Part shown: positions 1 to 11,685 of the stretch, one piece after another
Numbering within the stretch: position 1 is the stretch's first letter
Layout: each line of letters begins with the position of its first letter
From: Liolophura sinensis
Lineage: Eukaryota; Mollusca; Polyplacophora; Chitonida; Chitonidae
NCBI RefSeq assembly: GCF_032854445.1
Contig: NC_088296.1
Span: 21,753,853 to 21,817,852 of the forward strand
Direction of reading: 5' to 3'
Length of the DNA: 64,000 bases
Position numbers and translations under genes: made by a program
The notes under the pieces: model-generated
What the model saw: only the letters and a program-made list of their open reading frames with translations
The model's database searches: none
Told to the model about the DNA's origin: nothing

Positions 1-463
1 AAAAGAGCGATTGAAAATCCCTCCGATAAGTAGATTTCTTTTCAAGGCTCCTGCAAGACGTGCGTCCAAAGCCGTGTGCCCACTCTCGGTTCCTTGTTTC
101 TCCGCTTTCTTTCAGCCCCCTGGTGGCCGGATAGAATAGGAGGTACATGTAGGCAATATAACACACACAACCTATTTGTTCAGGAATAAAATTGCCAAGT
201 GTCAGTGACAGGCCCATTCAGATAGATTGGTTTAAACTATTTTCCAAATACAACCACCAATGCCAAACAGCGCAATCAAGGTACAGAGGAAAAGTTCGGG
301 CAACGATTCTCATAAAGCCCTTCCTCACCATCGTATTATGTTCCTCTAAGCCGAAAGTAAACCACAACACAAACTGACAGGTCATATAATGATCCTGTCC
401 AAGCTTTTTTAATGTGTTTGTATCGCTTTCAACTGTGTTCTATAGCCCAGTCACACAGCAAAA

Positions 464-529
464 ATGGTGCAGACTTCTACATCAAAACGTGGTGTTACCT
501 ACACCGTGGTGAAGATCTACAAGACGTCG
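464..529 (+). CDS. Possible first coding exon (22 codons), unknown product
   Basis: An ATG in good context (A at -3, G at +4) opens a 22-codon frame that ends exactly at a consensus splice donor, TCG followed by GTAAGT at 530. The peptide begins MVQTSTSKRG. I do not recognise the family, and no continuing exon was identified. In the inverted copy (about 25270-25340, minus strand) the donor is kept but the ATG is ACG and several codons differ, so that copy cannot start here. This may be chance or an exon of an unannotated gene. Confidence 0.25.
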
Positions 530-1555
530 GTAAGTTGCTGTTAGCTTACACTGAAATTTACGCTAGGGCGTCACTGATTACACATACTAGCGCTTTTCAG
601 GAAAACAAAATGATGCGGTAAGCCAAAACCCTGGTTGAACAGCGGAGTCTATGCGCTGAAACACACATTGTTACACCAGCCGTCAATCAAAATGGTCGTT
701 ACGGATAAATAATTGCAAGGCGCAGATTCGACACTGTGTAAATTTATGAAACGGAATCATTGATATAGGCCTACATGTATTTATTAAATAGTAATTTACT
801 ATGAAATAAATTTTAACGATTGACGTAGAAGTACACACATCATATTTGTGAAGCTGAAGTGCGCCAAATGCCACGCTGGCATCGTAATTGCAATTAAATC
901 CCGAGAAATATTGCCGGCAGGGTTGTCTTTTACTTGCGACAACGATTCCCACGGGTTCTATAGCAACACGGAAATTATCACAGGACATGAGTGACACCAT
1001 AGACCGATAAACTCCTCGGCGTAGATTCAAATTGTGTTCATCCAAACGTAGGACAGAACAGAATCATACTGAACAAAACTATCTAGCCACGACCATTCTA
1101 ACAATAGCCCCGCCTCTACAACATTTGCAAGGTTATTGGAGATAAACCAAGTTATGTTTGTAAAAATGTATAAAAGCTATCGTTTGATCGTTTGAACTTA
1201 ATTGACTTGAGATTGACAGTAATCTCTCACCCTTGGTGAGGTCTCATCCGTGCTAATTTTCTTATTCATCCAGAACGCAACACCTAAATCCATTAGACTT
1301 TCCAGGTCGCGTCAAGTGACATTTGGACGGTTCATATCAACCCAAATCGAACAATTGCCGTGTTCCGTGTCGCATGACAAGAGGACGTGGGTGAAATCAA
1401 TCGCCCGATAACGCTAATATCCTCCTATTTTCGCCCTGAGGCCTAGTCCCCCACGTGATTGATTGTGTACCGGTAATGCTAGACAACTGTTGTCTCATAA
1501 ATTGTACATAACATCATTGCAGCTTTTACTTAATTCTTCTTAAAAGCCTCTCAGG

Positions 1556-4390
1556 TTAACTAATGTTGTGGGCTTCTATGTTGCTACTTTTGAAAGATCT
1601 ACAAGAACAGTTAGATTAAAACCTAATGTGTCTGGCAACAACCTGGGGATGGTCGTGGGTTTCCCCCGGGCTGTGCCCGGTTTCCACCCACCATAATGCT
1701 GGCTGCCGTGGTATAAGTGAAATATTCTTGAGTACGGCGTAAAACACCAATCAAAAAAAATAAAAAAACCTAATGTGACGCAAACTGATAAGAGGTAACA
1801 GCGGACATAGGTTCATAAATGCAACGTTCGTGTGCTACATAACCATGCATATATCTGATCCATCTCACCGGGAATAGTGTCAAAAGCAGCATTTGAGCTC
1901 ACACCAGTTTAAGCGGCGTTAATAACATAAGTAAATAAAAGAAAATTTAGTAAATTTTAGGCATTGGCTATATCATTAATGTTTAACAATAGGAGTCCTA
2001 ATATCAAAGCTTGTCGTACACCACACAAATAAGATTTATTAGCGTCGTTAACCATCATATGCGTTTGGTTAAACATCCGCTGACGATCAGCTGTGTTTAA
2101 AGATATTTTTTTAAATATTCACTAATTAAATTAAAATTGTTCAGACTTGTTAAGAATAGTTCACATTATTGCATTTCAGTAAATATCAGACTTGTACATG
2201 CGCCGTGTGTATGGTGTGGAAAATTTGAAAAAGTTAGCATGCGATCCGCTTTATGAATTAAGAGCTTTAATACTGATATTTGAACAGTAACAAGTTTACA
2301 GACAAGGTTAATATTTTGTAAACGATTATCATTTGCACTATTCCAAAATAATAGGAAACATTCGTTTGGATTAGCACCGATCGATTTTTGGGGCAAAAAT
2401 CTCCGGTTCAGCTTTTTTCTACCGTTTTCTAATATTTAAAAGGTATGTCTTGTTCTGAGTTTTCTATTAAATGTCCCTTCTCCTGCAATCCCGTGACTAG
2501 GCAACGTTTCTCTTTTGCTACTGTGTGTCACGAGAGATTTCCCCATGCGACTCTTTGTCTCTTTGGATCGCAAACTCTCTGGCCGCGGGATACAAGTGTA
2601 CTAGAAAAGTCTAGGCTAGGCTCAAATGAAACTAATGTAAAACTTCACCATTTCCATTCTATAAGCAACGGATAAAAGTTTCTCTTCCGACCCCGTGTCT
2701 TGACAGCTTTCCTTTTGTGACTGCGAAATGAGAGATTTCCCATTGCAGGTCTTTGTCTCCTTGGATCGTCAACTCTCTGGCCGCGGAATACAACAATGGG
2801 TAGTACGAGCTGAGAAATACATCAAACACAATGGAAATGGTACAGAAAAACGTTGCTAAGTTACAAATCCACTCCAACAGGCCACAGTAAACTATTTTGT
2901 CTAGACTAATAGCTGCACCAAGAAGTTCAATTGTGGTGCCGACGAATCGTTTCGGTAATATTCTCATAAGAACGTTCCTCAACATTGTTAACGTTACGGC
3001 GTTACTTATGGCTGAAAAGAGAAATAAGCCCAGGAAATCAAAACTGTTCTTATTGTTAATAGTTCATACAAATTTATTAGAGTTCTCTTTAAACAGTCCA
3101 TTTTATAAGGTATAAGATAAATATTCCTACCTGAGAATAACTCATTCATCGTATCAAGGGATTTCAACGTTACAATCTGTACTGCATTTTTTTTTCTTTT
3201 TGTACTGAGCGGGAATGTGGATAACAGGTAGAATCCAGATATATGATACGGACATTAAGCCATCAACCAAAATACACGTTCCCGGTCCATAATCGCCAGG
3301 CCAATTCACAAAACGACGTTTAACCCTAACCACCAAATAGCTAAGAGTGCAAAATTAAGGCGGATTATGCAAAGAGAAGCATTCAACAGTTTTATTGATG
3401 ATGAAAAGAGGCTAGGATTGCTCTAAGCGAATACTGAAATCAGTATGCAATCCCTATACTACGCTGTTATAAATGTTGTCGATAAAAAATGAAAAAGCAT
3501 TTCAAACCATAAACACCAGGGCCTGCTTCAACAAAGAGATCGGAACTACAATCGATTGAAGACCCTATCATTGTGTTTGCAATTGGTTGTAAAAATAAGC
3601 TCTGCCGCTTGCACAACGAACATGCAAATGGATAAGGTACCTTTCAATCACTTTTATTGTCATGAAAAATTTACCATTATAACACTACACCACTTTATAA
3701 TAAAACTAAATGACGATGAACACTTCACTACGGATATTGTCTCACCAGAGTTAAAACCATTTGCCAGGCGCCATCATATGTTCTAAAGAGCTCATGGTCT
3801 CTATGGGCACACGTGGTATGGTTACAGATAAATGTTGAAAAAATTGATGAAACCAAACCATGGACCGGAACCAACAACATCAGCGGCTGTGATGTTTTAC
3901 TTAATGAGATGTTGACCTACATTTATTAACCACGATGGCATATCCACTTCGTAATGAGTTTTAATGCTAAAAGTGTCACAGTATATTTTACAAGGAGCTA
4001 AAAAAAATTAAAATAATGTATCGGTGCCGTAATTGATTTATTGGCTACAATAGGTGTTTGACAGCCGGTCAACATGATCTCAAGGCAAAAGTGTTTTTAT
4101 CTGCCATTGTTGTCAAAGACGCTCGCTCGAGCCAACCGATTATTTGTTATAAGCCAGTAACCCTATCTCCAACAGAGCATAAAACTGATGTTGGCTATAC
4201 ATACACTGCCATACTCTAATATTCGGTATCACGACAGCTTAATCTTTATTTGTTCATTGCTCTACTTGTGTTTTGCTTTTATGACGATGAAATGCAAAAT
4301 GAGTGCACAAGAAAAGTCTAGACTAGGCTCAAATGAAAACTTCCCCATTCCCATTCTATCAGACACGGATAAAAGTCCCTAAATAAAAGA
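1556..4390. repeat. 2.8-kb segment present only in the left arm
   Basis: The left arm matches the right arm up to about 1555 and resumes at about 4390, where the right arm is continuous near 24520. The intervening 2.8 kb therefore either inserted here or was lost from the right arm. It contains a SINE (1630-1770) and a pair of related 100-bp stretches at 2490-2590 and 2690-2795, both containing CTCTGGCCGCGG. Two direct repeats of about 70 bp, beginning GAAAAGTCTAG, sit at 2604-2675 and 4311-4377. No transposon ORF or clear terminal inverted repeats are visible. Short open frames here look accidental. Confidence 0.6.
1630..1770 (+). repeat. tRNA-derived SINE family R1 (5'-truncated)
   Basis: Family R1 runs from a tRNA-like head, through a body with GGTTTCCACCCACCATAATG and GCCGCCGTCGTATAAGTG, to a 3' end CGGCGTAAAACACCAATCAA and an A/T-rich tail. 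This copy has body, 3' end and A-rich tail but no head. It lies in the segment missing from the right arm. Confidence 0.75.
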
Positions 4391-4769
4391 ATCAGATGTT
4401 TGGAACTTCTTATCCGTGCTACTGTAAAAGATTTGCCAGATATGGACAAATCGGATTTTTAACTACTCACACATGAACAATTGTATGAGGTAGACCCACA
4501 TTGGCTGGAAGTGTATAAAAAAGATTGTGTACAGCCGCGAGGCCAAACAATCCGCTGGTAAAAGGCAGAGCAATCCAGTTAACGACGAATGTTGTTATGT
4601 AGCCACACGTACAGCTGAGCAGGACCTAAAAACATCAAACCAAACCCGGTAAATTCATCGAGGCTACAATTTCAACTGCAGACACAAAAAACATAAATTA
4701 AAGAATTAAATTGATTACGAAACTGGTACATTTTAGTTTTTTAATTGGTATGAGGTGAATACTTTTTTT

Positions 4770-4893
4770 TATATTTGTGATTGGTGTTTTACGCCGTACT
4801 CAGGAGTATTTCACTTATACGATGGCGGCAAGTATTATGGTGGGTGGAAATCGGGCAGAGCCCTGGGGAAACCCACGACTATCCGCAGGTTTA
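4770..4893 (-). repeat. SINE family R1
   Basis: A reverse-oriented R1 copy, recognised by TTGGTGTTTTACGCCGTACT at its 3' boundary and the AAACCCACGACTATCCGCAG body. The right-arm partner at 24112-24162 has lost most of the body, so the two arms have diverged at this site. Confidence 0.75.
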
Positions 4894-5207
4894 TGAGGTG
4901 AATAAGATGTAATACTAGTAATATGCAAACGTTCCCTCGTGCCTCGTGGGTCGGTTACTGTCGCTAGGAATTAAAGTAGCAGAACACATAGACGTGATGC
5001 TAATTTCAGATGAAAATGTATAAAAACTTATTAGCAAATATGATCTTAAGTATTTTTATATGCAATATATATTTTGTTTTTTTTTAAGCAGAAAAGAACT
5101 ATACAAATTATTTGTATGGTGTGTATTTCAGACCATTTTTTGTACATATGGGTATTTTTGGTAATGATGTTCCATATTATAATGTGATTGATATCTAATA
5201 AATTCGA

Positions 5208-5345
5208 ACGCTTCGGTGGCCTAACGGCTAAAGAGTCCGCTCCAATGTCGGGAAACCCGGGAACAAACCACGAACAACGTCACCTCTGCTCTGGTTTTAC
5301 TCTCTTTGCTGTAGTCCATCATTTTGAGGTATACTGACTTTTGCC
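5208..5345 (+). repeat. tRNA-like SINE head fused to the end of family R3
   Basis: The sequence starts with a pol III A-box-like TGGCCTAACGG and an anticodon-arm-like stretch, with a degenerate B box. It then runs directly into the 3' part of the dispersed repeat R3 (CACCTCTGCTCTGG onward). Inverted copies are at 23605-23745 and 41140-41265. It is not a functional tRNA gene because the acceptor-stem ends do not pair. Confidence 0.5.
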
Positions 5346-5597
5346 AAATATCACAATGTGACAATAAATCAAGATTCTGCTGGTGCACTAAGCAGCTCCA
5401 ACGCCTGGTAACTTTGTATTAATATAATGGCAAAAAACATCAAAATGATACCAAAATCACATGAAAAAACATCAAACTTTATTTGCAAATGTGGTCTTTA
5501 ATATTTTTATTTTCGATTTTTGTTTCAGGAGAAAAGGATATTTGAAAATATTTGCATGGTGTGAATTTGCGACCCCTCTTGTGGCATTGTTTGCCAG

Positions 5598-5730
5598 TAA
5601 CCTGCGGATGGTCGTGGATTTCCCCCGGCCTCTGCCCAGTTTCCACTCACCATAATGCTGGCCGCCGTCGTATAAGTGAAATGTTCTTGAGTACGGCGTA
5701 AACCACCAATCAGATAAATAAATAAATGTG
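5598..5730 (+). repeat. SINE family R1 with AAAT tail
   Basis: R1 body and 3' end followed by an (AAAT)n tail. The partner in the right arm is 23204-23345 (minus) and in the second direct copy 40728-40864 (minus). The insertion therefore pre-dates both duplications. Confidence 0.8.
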
Positions 5731-5819
5731 GCATTTATCGCCATCGAGTAATAATGTTCTAAGATAAGAATATGATGAGTTTAGGTTCATCAGCTGGCTT
5801 GTTCTCCGTGGGAATGTCT

Positions 5820-5935
5820 GTCAGCAACATGCCCGGTCCCCCCTCCCCCCCCCCCCCCCACACACACAATAATGTATACAATTTCGTGTAAGTGAAGTAT
5901 TTTTGAGTCAAACCACCATCAAAACAATAAAAAAA
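5820..5935 (+). repeat. Degenerate SINE family R1 with poly-C run
   Basis: A weakened R1 body interrupted by a run of about 15 C followed by (CA)n, then a recognisable GTAAGTGAAGTATTTTTGAG segment. The inverted partners at 23040-23150 and 40563-40665 carry poly-G runs of different length, as expected for slippage. Confidence 0.55.
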
Positions 5936-6289
5936 AAACAGATACATGTATTCGTACACCAGACATTAACCAATACGGACGTTCAAGGTCAATAATCCAT
6001 TTCCCAAAACGATGTATAACACAAACCACCAAAGAACTAGGATAGTACATAAAGTACGACAAAAGGGTGTAACCATGCGAAGAGAAGCAGTCAACAGTTT
6101 TAAATGATGTTGGAAAGACGCAATATGTTCTGTGCAATTGAATGAATTCAGTAATCAAATCGTGTACCATGCTATAACATCAGTTATCCATACTAAAATA
6201 TGTGTCTGATGCAATTGTGCTTTAATTGCAACTGTTTATATATCCAACGTGGCGATCTAATAATAACAATAACAGTAACAGAATATAAT

Positions 6290-6540
6290 TAAGGCGTACA
6301 GCACAGAGAGAAAAACCACAGACGCGACAACACTGTAATAGTTGGCAAATGGTCACACGTGACGCGTTAAATACAGCCTTTTCTCAATTTCTCTTAGTTA
6401 GGGCTTTGCTCTTTACTCTGTTCTTGTAATTGCATAATTGGTAGCAAATTACACTCCGTCTGGCACCATGGCATAAACAGAACTAAGTTAAAATGTAGTG
6501 ATGTTAACTGCAAGTTATAAGACGTCACTGGTTTAGAATT
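6290..6540 (-). repeat. Dispersed repeat family R3
   Basis: One of at least ten copies of an unnamed module of about 300 bp. Its plus-orientation core contains AACTGAGGTAAATTGACAAG, then TTTCACCGGTTA, then TGACCATTTGCCAACTATCA, then CACTGCTCTGG and a GTTGTACGTCTTTAAT end. This copy is reverse-oriented. The partners in the other arm copies are 22500-22690 and 40020-40200. No coding potential is seen. Confidence 0.6.
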
Positions 6541-6717
6541 ACGTGGTAGATAACTGATATATGCAATATGGCGACAAAACGTTCTGATGTTGACATGAAT
6601 TGTCAGCAGGGATTACTTTTTCCTTCCTTCTGCCTATCTGAAATCTGAAATCTTATTCTGCCTAGAAACAGTTTTCTCTTGAAATTACAATCTGGGAAGC
6701 CCTTCTTTCGTGTCAGT

Positions 6718-6742
6718 TTACTTACTTACTTACTTACTTACT
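6718..6742. repeat. (ACTT)n microsatellite
   Basis: About six tandem ACTT units lie between two R3 copies. The inverted counterparts near 22480 and 39990 are not expanded. Confidence 0.9.
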
Positions 6743-6832
6743 TTATTGATTGATTAATTTATTTATTTTTTAACATCCACACCATGTCGAACCAAATCGA
6801 GCTTTATACTGCTCTATTCGACATTGTCTGAA

Positions 6833-7125
6833 ATACCATATTCTGTGAAAGCACAGCTTCCAGTAATGTAATTAAAGACGTACAACACAGAGAGTAAGAC
6901 CAGAGCAGTGACTACAGTGTGATAGATGGCTAATGGTCACACTTAACTGGTGAAATATGGCCTCTGGTCAATTTGACGTCAGTCAAGGTTTCATTCTAAC
7001 TGCCCATGCGAATGTACAAACAGCAGCAATCCACACTCCCCCAGCACCATGGTACAAGCAGAATTAGGTACATAAAATATGCAGTGATATTAAGTGCAAT
7101 TGTTAGATGTCACTGATGTAGAATT
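6833..7125 (-). repeat. Dispersed repeat family R3, longest copy
   Basis: This copy shows the fullest extent of R3, about 290 bp. In plus orientation it runs from a TAATTCTACATCAGTGAC end, through ACCATGGTGCTGGGGGAGTG, the conserved core, and out to the ACAGAATATGG end. Its partners are 22100-22390 and 39610-39905. No tRNA A/B boxes, terminal inverted repeats or ORF are visible, so its class is open: SINE tail-less relic, MITE or LINE fragment. Confidence 0.6.
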
Positions 7126-8389
7126 AAATGTTGATATCACTATGTGGGGAAAATCTCATTTTCATGAATATTTATTTCTTTATTTGTTTTTTATATCTGT
7201 TTTTATGGGGTTTTTTTGTTCGAACTTAGCGGACATTTAGTAGATAAATCTTTTCGTCACAATATTATTTCAGATTCAGTTAGCCCATGGTGAATCACCC
7301 ACATATATAATCTGAGGTGCCCCGTATTTCTGGATAACGGCGTAAAACACCAGTCAAATCAATAAATATTCCTTGCTGATAGAGATTCCCATCACCCTAT
7401 ACAACCATATTAGTGATTGTCTTATTTTCAAGGATATATGCGAATCTTCACTTCACGATGTTACCTGGAAACCTACATTGATACATCATCACCATCAGTT
7501 GGGGGTTACACGCACACTACGAAAAAAACCAGCGAACTGACTAATGATGAATAAAAGGTGGCTTAAACCAAGCCGACTCCATTTAAAACGGCTTTTTCTA
7601 TTCCACCAGTCTTTGTGGCTTAAATTAGAATGGTTTGATTTAGTCTGTCGTTTTCCTCCGAGTAAACGCAAAACGATAATAACTGCAGATTAAGATACAT
7701 AATAACACCCGATGTAACAGTTGAGATTATGTGCTCCTTGTGGGCAAATCCAACGTTAGACCTACTGATCCGACTACAGGCAACCCAAAAGCAAGCAACC
7801 ATAAATTGGTCAACTGAACAACGTCCTAATTCGTCCGGTAAAGGGCATGGTATGATAACGAGGTGAATAAGCCCCAGTGCACCTCAAGAGGGAAACTGAC
7901 TACAGCCATGAATGACAGCTACCGACACACTCGTAAGACTACATGTGTTTTCAGGTCTGTTTTACTCTTTTTTTCTTGTTTTTTTTTTTTTTTTCGAAAA
8001 ACGGTAGCTTGCTCCGGTTACAGTGAAATGTCCTTTTTTCTTGCATTACACACTGTAGAGTAGTGAAAATCACTGCACCACAAATGTAACTTTCTGGAAA
8101 ATTCTGCAACACGCATGAATGTAGCAATCAATTAAGTAAATATATAACAAATGTAACTTTTAATCACATGTGATCTCCACCAGGATTCACGTAGGATGTC
8201 GTTACCATAGTTACGATAGGTTACGTAATACCATATACAATTCATCCATTCTAATTTTTTCTATCCTCTCCCTTGAAGCGAAACCTGTTGTCCACTTCCC
8301 TGTTCCATGAAGAATGACTGGGAGACTATATCAGAAATAAGGATTTTAAACTTGTCAGGATATGACAAAACTGATCACATTATAAAAAG

Positions 8390-8600
8390 GAGCGACGACT
8401 CATACTTTTCAGTTGGCCATGCGTAGTCAGTGAAATCCGGGCTCTTGCCACTTTACCTCAGCTACGGTTTCATTTTAGTGTAAAAGCTTAAATATCAACA
8501 CCAGAAGCTTGGCCGACGTAGAATTAGTTTTTAAAAATGCAGTGATCTTAATAGCAATTTATTACACAACATTGGTCTAGAAATACCTTAATTGCTGTGT
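8390..8600 (-). repeat. Dispersed repeat family R3
   Basis: A reverse-oriented R3 copy containing the antisense of the AACTGAGGTAAA core. The partner is at 20690-20905. Divergence from the 6833-7125 copy is high, so these are separate old insertions rather than one local duplication. Confidence 0.5.
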
Positions 8601-9182
8601 TGTCACATTTAATTTAGAAGTACTCAAAAACTATGCAAATGGACAAAGCCTCGATGATGTTTGGTGCACCACCTGTTTTGAGCAGGAACAGAGTAGAAAA
8701 GACTACACCTTGCAAAGTAAAAAGAGAAATACACATGTACACCCCTCGAGTTTGGGTGAAGTTTAACGTGTTTTTGAGTGCCACAGCATGTACGTTGAAT
8801 GACAAACCTAACCTGTTTATTACAGCGCAGAATAAGGTTTACCCTGAGTCGAAATAAGCACATCTGTTTGTCTATCGTGTTCATTAGGTAAAAGCACCAA
8901 TACATGCCAACAATTATATTTTGTCATCTTAAAGTTGTCAAAAGAATATTCACGAATTTTATTCGTTTTCGTTTTAGCATTCGACAGAAACAAGTCGTCA
9001 AAATACTTAAGATGTCGCCTGGCATTCTTCAGACAAAACTGTTTTGCCGCATGTGTTTTGCGATGCTTTTACATGTAACCCACGCACAGCATAGTATTTT
9101 AGTTCTTTGACTGTGTTTAGTATTCATATCTTCAGAAAAAAAAAACATTTAGTCGAACACGCCGAAAGTGATTATAATAACT

Positions 9183-9400
9183 GCTGTCCCGCCTCGCTAC
9201 ATCGCTTCTTCGCTCTGTACAAAGGTCAAAGTAACGAGGCAGCGAAGTAACGAACTAGCGAAGGTATCAAGGTATCGACATTATGTTAATTTCGCTACCA
9301 CGCCCTTTGCAATGCCGAGATAATGGGACAAAGGTAATGGGTTAACGGTGCGAGGCAGCAAGTTAACGAGATGTTAATGTCGCTACTTCGCTACTGTGTG
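9183..9400. repeat. Degenerate GCGA/TCGC octamer field
   Basis: This stretch is built of irregular 8-12-bp words such as GCGAAGTAACGA and AACGAGGCAGCGA, and their reverse complement TCGCTACTTCGCTA. Both strands of the word occur within one block, so it can fold on itself. The longer inverted partner is 19787-20110. No ORF or known element is recognised. Confidence 0.6.
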
Positions 9401-10307
9401 GAAGTTTTCTTCATATACCCTGCCACTATGAACACTTCGCTGCGACTACCCTTAAACACAGCTACAGGAAGAGAGGATATGTTGGTACTGCTCAATTCGC
9501 TCCTCCGTGTTAAAAGCAATGCATGTAGGACTTTAATATATTTGTCAGTATGACAAAGCATGCGCGTCCGACAAAGCAAGCATTCTGGTCCTGACATGCC
9601 TGAACGCATACAATAGATAAGTGGAGAAATATAACCGAATTATATGACCTCGATGGCAAGTAAATGTAACACAGAGGCTTCTGACCATTGTTTGTCGAAA
9701 AGAGTTTGGATTGGGTTCCAAGTTAAACGATAAATGTCCACGGGAACAAATGAGCGGATGTCTTACCTAAAACAGCATAATTTCTGATAATACATGTATG
9801 TCTGTAGTACAGACTTCTTCTTGTTTATTTGATTGGACTGTTTGCAATGAAAAATGTTTGTTTCTGTTTTCCATTTTTTGCTGGGAGTTTAGAAAAATGA
9901 TTTGGTCCTTCCATCCATTTAACGGTTAGCAATTTTAAAGATGTAGGACTTTAAAGACAGAAACCCCTTGATTCTGCTTACAAATTGGTCGTATCCTAAC
10001 CAATGCTTTTTTTATAAGCATTGATTTTCTTGACTGAATGATGTGATCCATTTATGTTCAAAAACTTTACCCAACACTTGGTGATTCGTTGTCAAGCGTT
10101 CTGGGCAAAATTATATTCTGAGTTGCGTTGGCTTGCATACAAACAGCATTGACGTTCCGCATGGTAGCCCAAGCGATTTCCAACTTTTTTTATTTAAAAA
10201 AGGCAACTGAAATATTAATCATGCAGCCTACTTATCAGTTCCGCTCTAAGAATGCTCTACTTTTCGTGGAGCATGAACAGAACGTGTTGTGTTGTAGGTT
10301 ATTCTTT

Positions 10308-10372
10308 TCGGTGAGTGAGTGATTGCCTCCTTGTTACAGGACTGATTTCCATCGCTCTTTTCATTCTTTTCA
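10308..10372 (-). repeat. Tail piece of SINE family R2, internally deleted
   Basis: This corresponds to the plus-oriented R2 tail at 18480-18619, but about 75 bp between GTGAGTGAGTG and CCTCCTTGTTACAGG are missing here. The deletion happened after the arms separated. Confidence 0.6.
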
Positions 10373-10647
10373 GTTCCACATAGAAATCGCGTAAGGACCG
10401 CAAGATTTTGAAGTCCCTTAGACTCATTACCTTACACTTTCAGGTGCTTGCCTACAATGCAGCAGCAGGTTTGCAGGTTGATATATACCCTAGTCACTAC
10501 AGGTTTCTTTATCTATAATAATGACCATCGACGTATAAGTGAAATTTTGTGACGTTAGACAAGAATCAAATAAACAAAAGGCGATCAGATTATTTGTCTG
10601 AGTGACACATAATACGAATATATGAGCAAAGAGTACGTAGGAAGGTC

Positions 10648-10762
10648 TGATGGTCGTGAGGTTCCCCCGAGCTCTGCCCCGTTTCATCCCACCATAATGC
10701 TGGCCGCCGTCGTATAAGTGCAATATTATTGAGTAAGGCGTAAAACACCAATCAAATAGCAC
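10648..10762 (+). repeat. SINE family R1
   Basis: R1 body and 3' end (GGCGTAAAACACCAATCAAA) inserted directly next to the Gypsy integrase fragment. The same insertion is in the other arm at 18072-18193 (minus), so it pre-dates the inverted duplication. Confidence 0.8.
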
Positions 10763-10786
10763 CAACGCAAGAAAACTGCTCTACGA

Positions 10787-10897
10787 ACACAATTTATGAA
10801 ATATCATGAAGATTGGCACAAAGGGATTCCATTTGTATTGTTGGCCACTATGGATACTCCACTGGGTTTAGTCCGTTTGAGTTGGTGTATACCTAGA
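10787..10897 (+). pseudogene. Gypsy integrase fragment (left copy)
   Basis: In the frames of its inverted partner this encodes the integrase C-terminal region, including the STGFSPFELVYG-like signature of Ty3/Gypsy polyproteins. A one-to-several-base indel near 10830 breaks the frame, and coding sequence stops at about 10897, exactly where the palindrome arm ends. It is a truncated, non-functional relic. Confidence 0.7.
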
Positions 10898-11685
10898 AAA
10901 TTTCTCAGATTCCTACTACTAGCGCTGGCAATCGTCACATTCAGCGAACTACTCCTCTACGTCGCCTTCCACATGCAACTGCTCTTCACGTGCAACGGCC
11001 TTTCTTTTCCCAGCCCTGGAAACTCACACCACGTCCCAAGCGCTAAGTGCTTTCCCTAGAACAATGGAGATTACTCATCCAGCCCTAAGCTGGAGTTAAA
11101 ACCAGGATATTTTAGATTATGAGCTAACCCTAAGAAAATATTGGTTTAAATTATCTTCGCTCGACAAAAGCAAAATTTCGGTAGGCCAAACAGGTAAGGT
11201 AGCGTGTTAAAATCCAGACTCCTTGCATTTTTATGAAGACTTACAGTGAGTGTCATTGTCAGGTCATGACTGTAATTTTTCTAATCTTCGCTCAATGACC
11301 TCCTCGTGAATTTGCACTTTTTTCAAGTCCTGAGTTATTGGTCCTGTCAGACTTTGACGATTTAGCCAGCGTACGTGGACTAAGTTATCGGCAAGTTTAA
11401 GTTAAGAGCACACTGAAGCATGTTGGTGTAGGTCATAGTACGGCGAGGCCGTTGAAAAATTTTGTGCATGCACAAAATTTTCCACATTTGCGATCTTTGA
11501 CACACGTTCACGCATGTTACTTGTAAGCTACTCATAAATCAAATTACTTTGAGGTAATGTGTACCGTACCCAAAACTTATTTCTACTATGAGTAACGTGC
11601 TTTAAGCTATGTGTAACGTGCTTTAACCTGTGTGTAACTTATATCGAACTGATCTCCAGCGCCTATTCACGTATAAAGACGTATT
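10898..11685. other. Start of spacer, non-coding
   Basis: Unique sequence between the inverted arms. It contains a perfect palindrome at 11456-11481 and two to three short direct repeats of a GTGTAACGTGCTTTAA word at 11585-11635. No exon or transposon ORF is supported. Confidence 0.5.
11456..11481. repeat. Perfect 26-bp palindrome
   Basis: AAAATTTTGTGCA is followed immediately by its reverse complement TGCACAAAATTTT with no loop, centred between 11468 and 11469. It could be a cruciform, a binding site or chance; nothing adjacent decides. Confidence 0.9.

Larger units (their letters stand above)
1..10897 (+). repeat. Left arm of a large diverged inverted duplication
   Basis: The sequence from the window start to about 10897 is found again, reverse-complemented, from about 25815 down to 17948. 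Matching landmarks include 1-126 with 25690-25815, 683-1045 with 25052-25400, 7620-7800 with 21430-21620, 8614-8905 with 20369-20665, and 10787-10897 with 17948-18058. Arm lengths differ (10.9 against 7.9 kb) because of indels: a 2.8-kb insertion here at 1556-4390, about 300 bp present only in the right arm near 19510-19790, and about 75 bp lost here from a SINE at 10308-10372. Substitutions and indels are spread throughout, so the duplication is old. The window starts inside the arm, so its outer end is unknown. Apart from a possible small exon at 464-529, I see only repeats and non-coding sequence in it. Confidence 0.9.
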
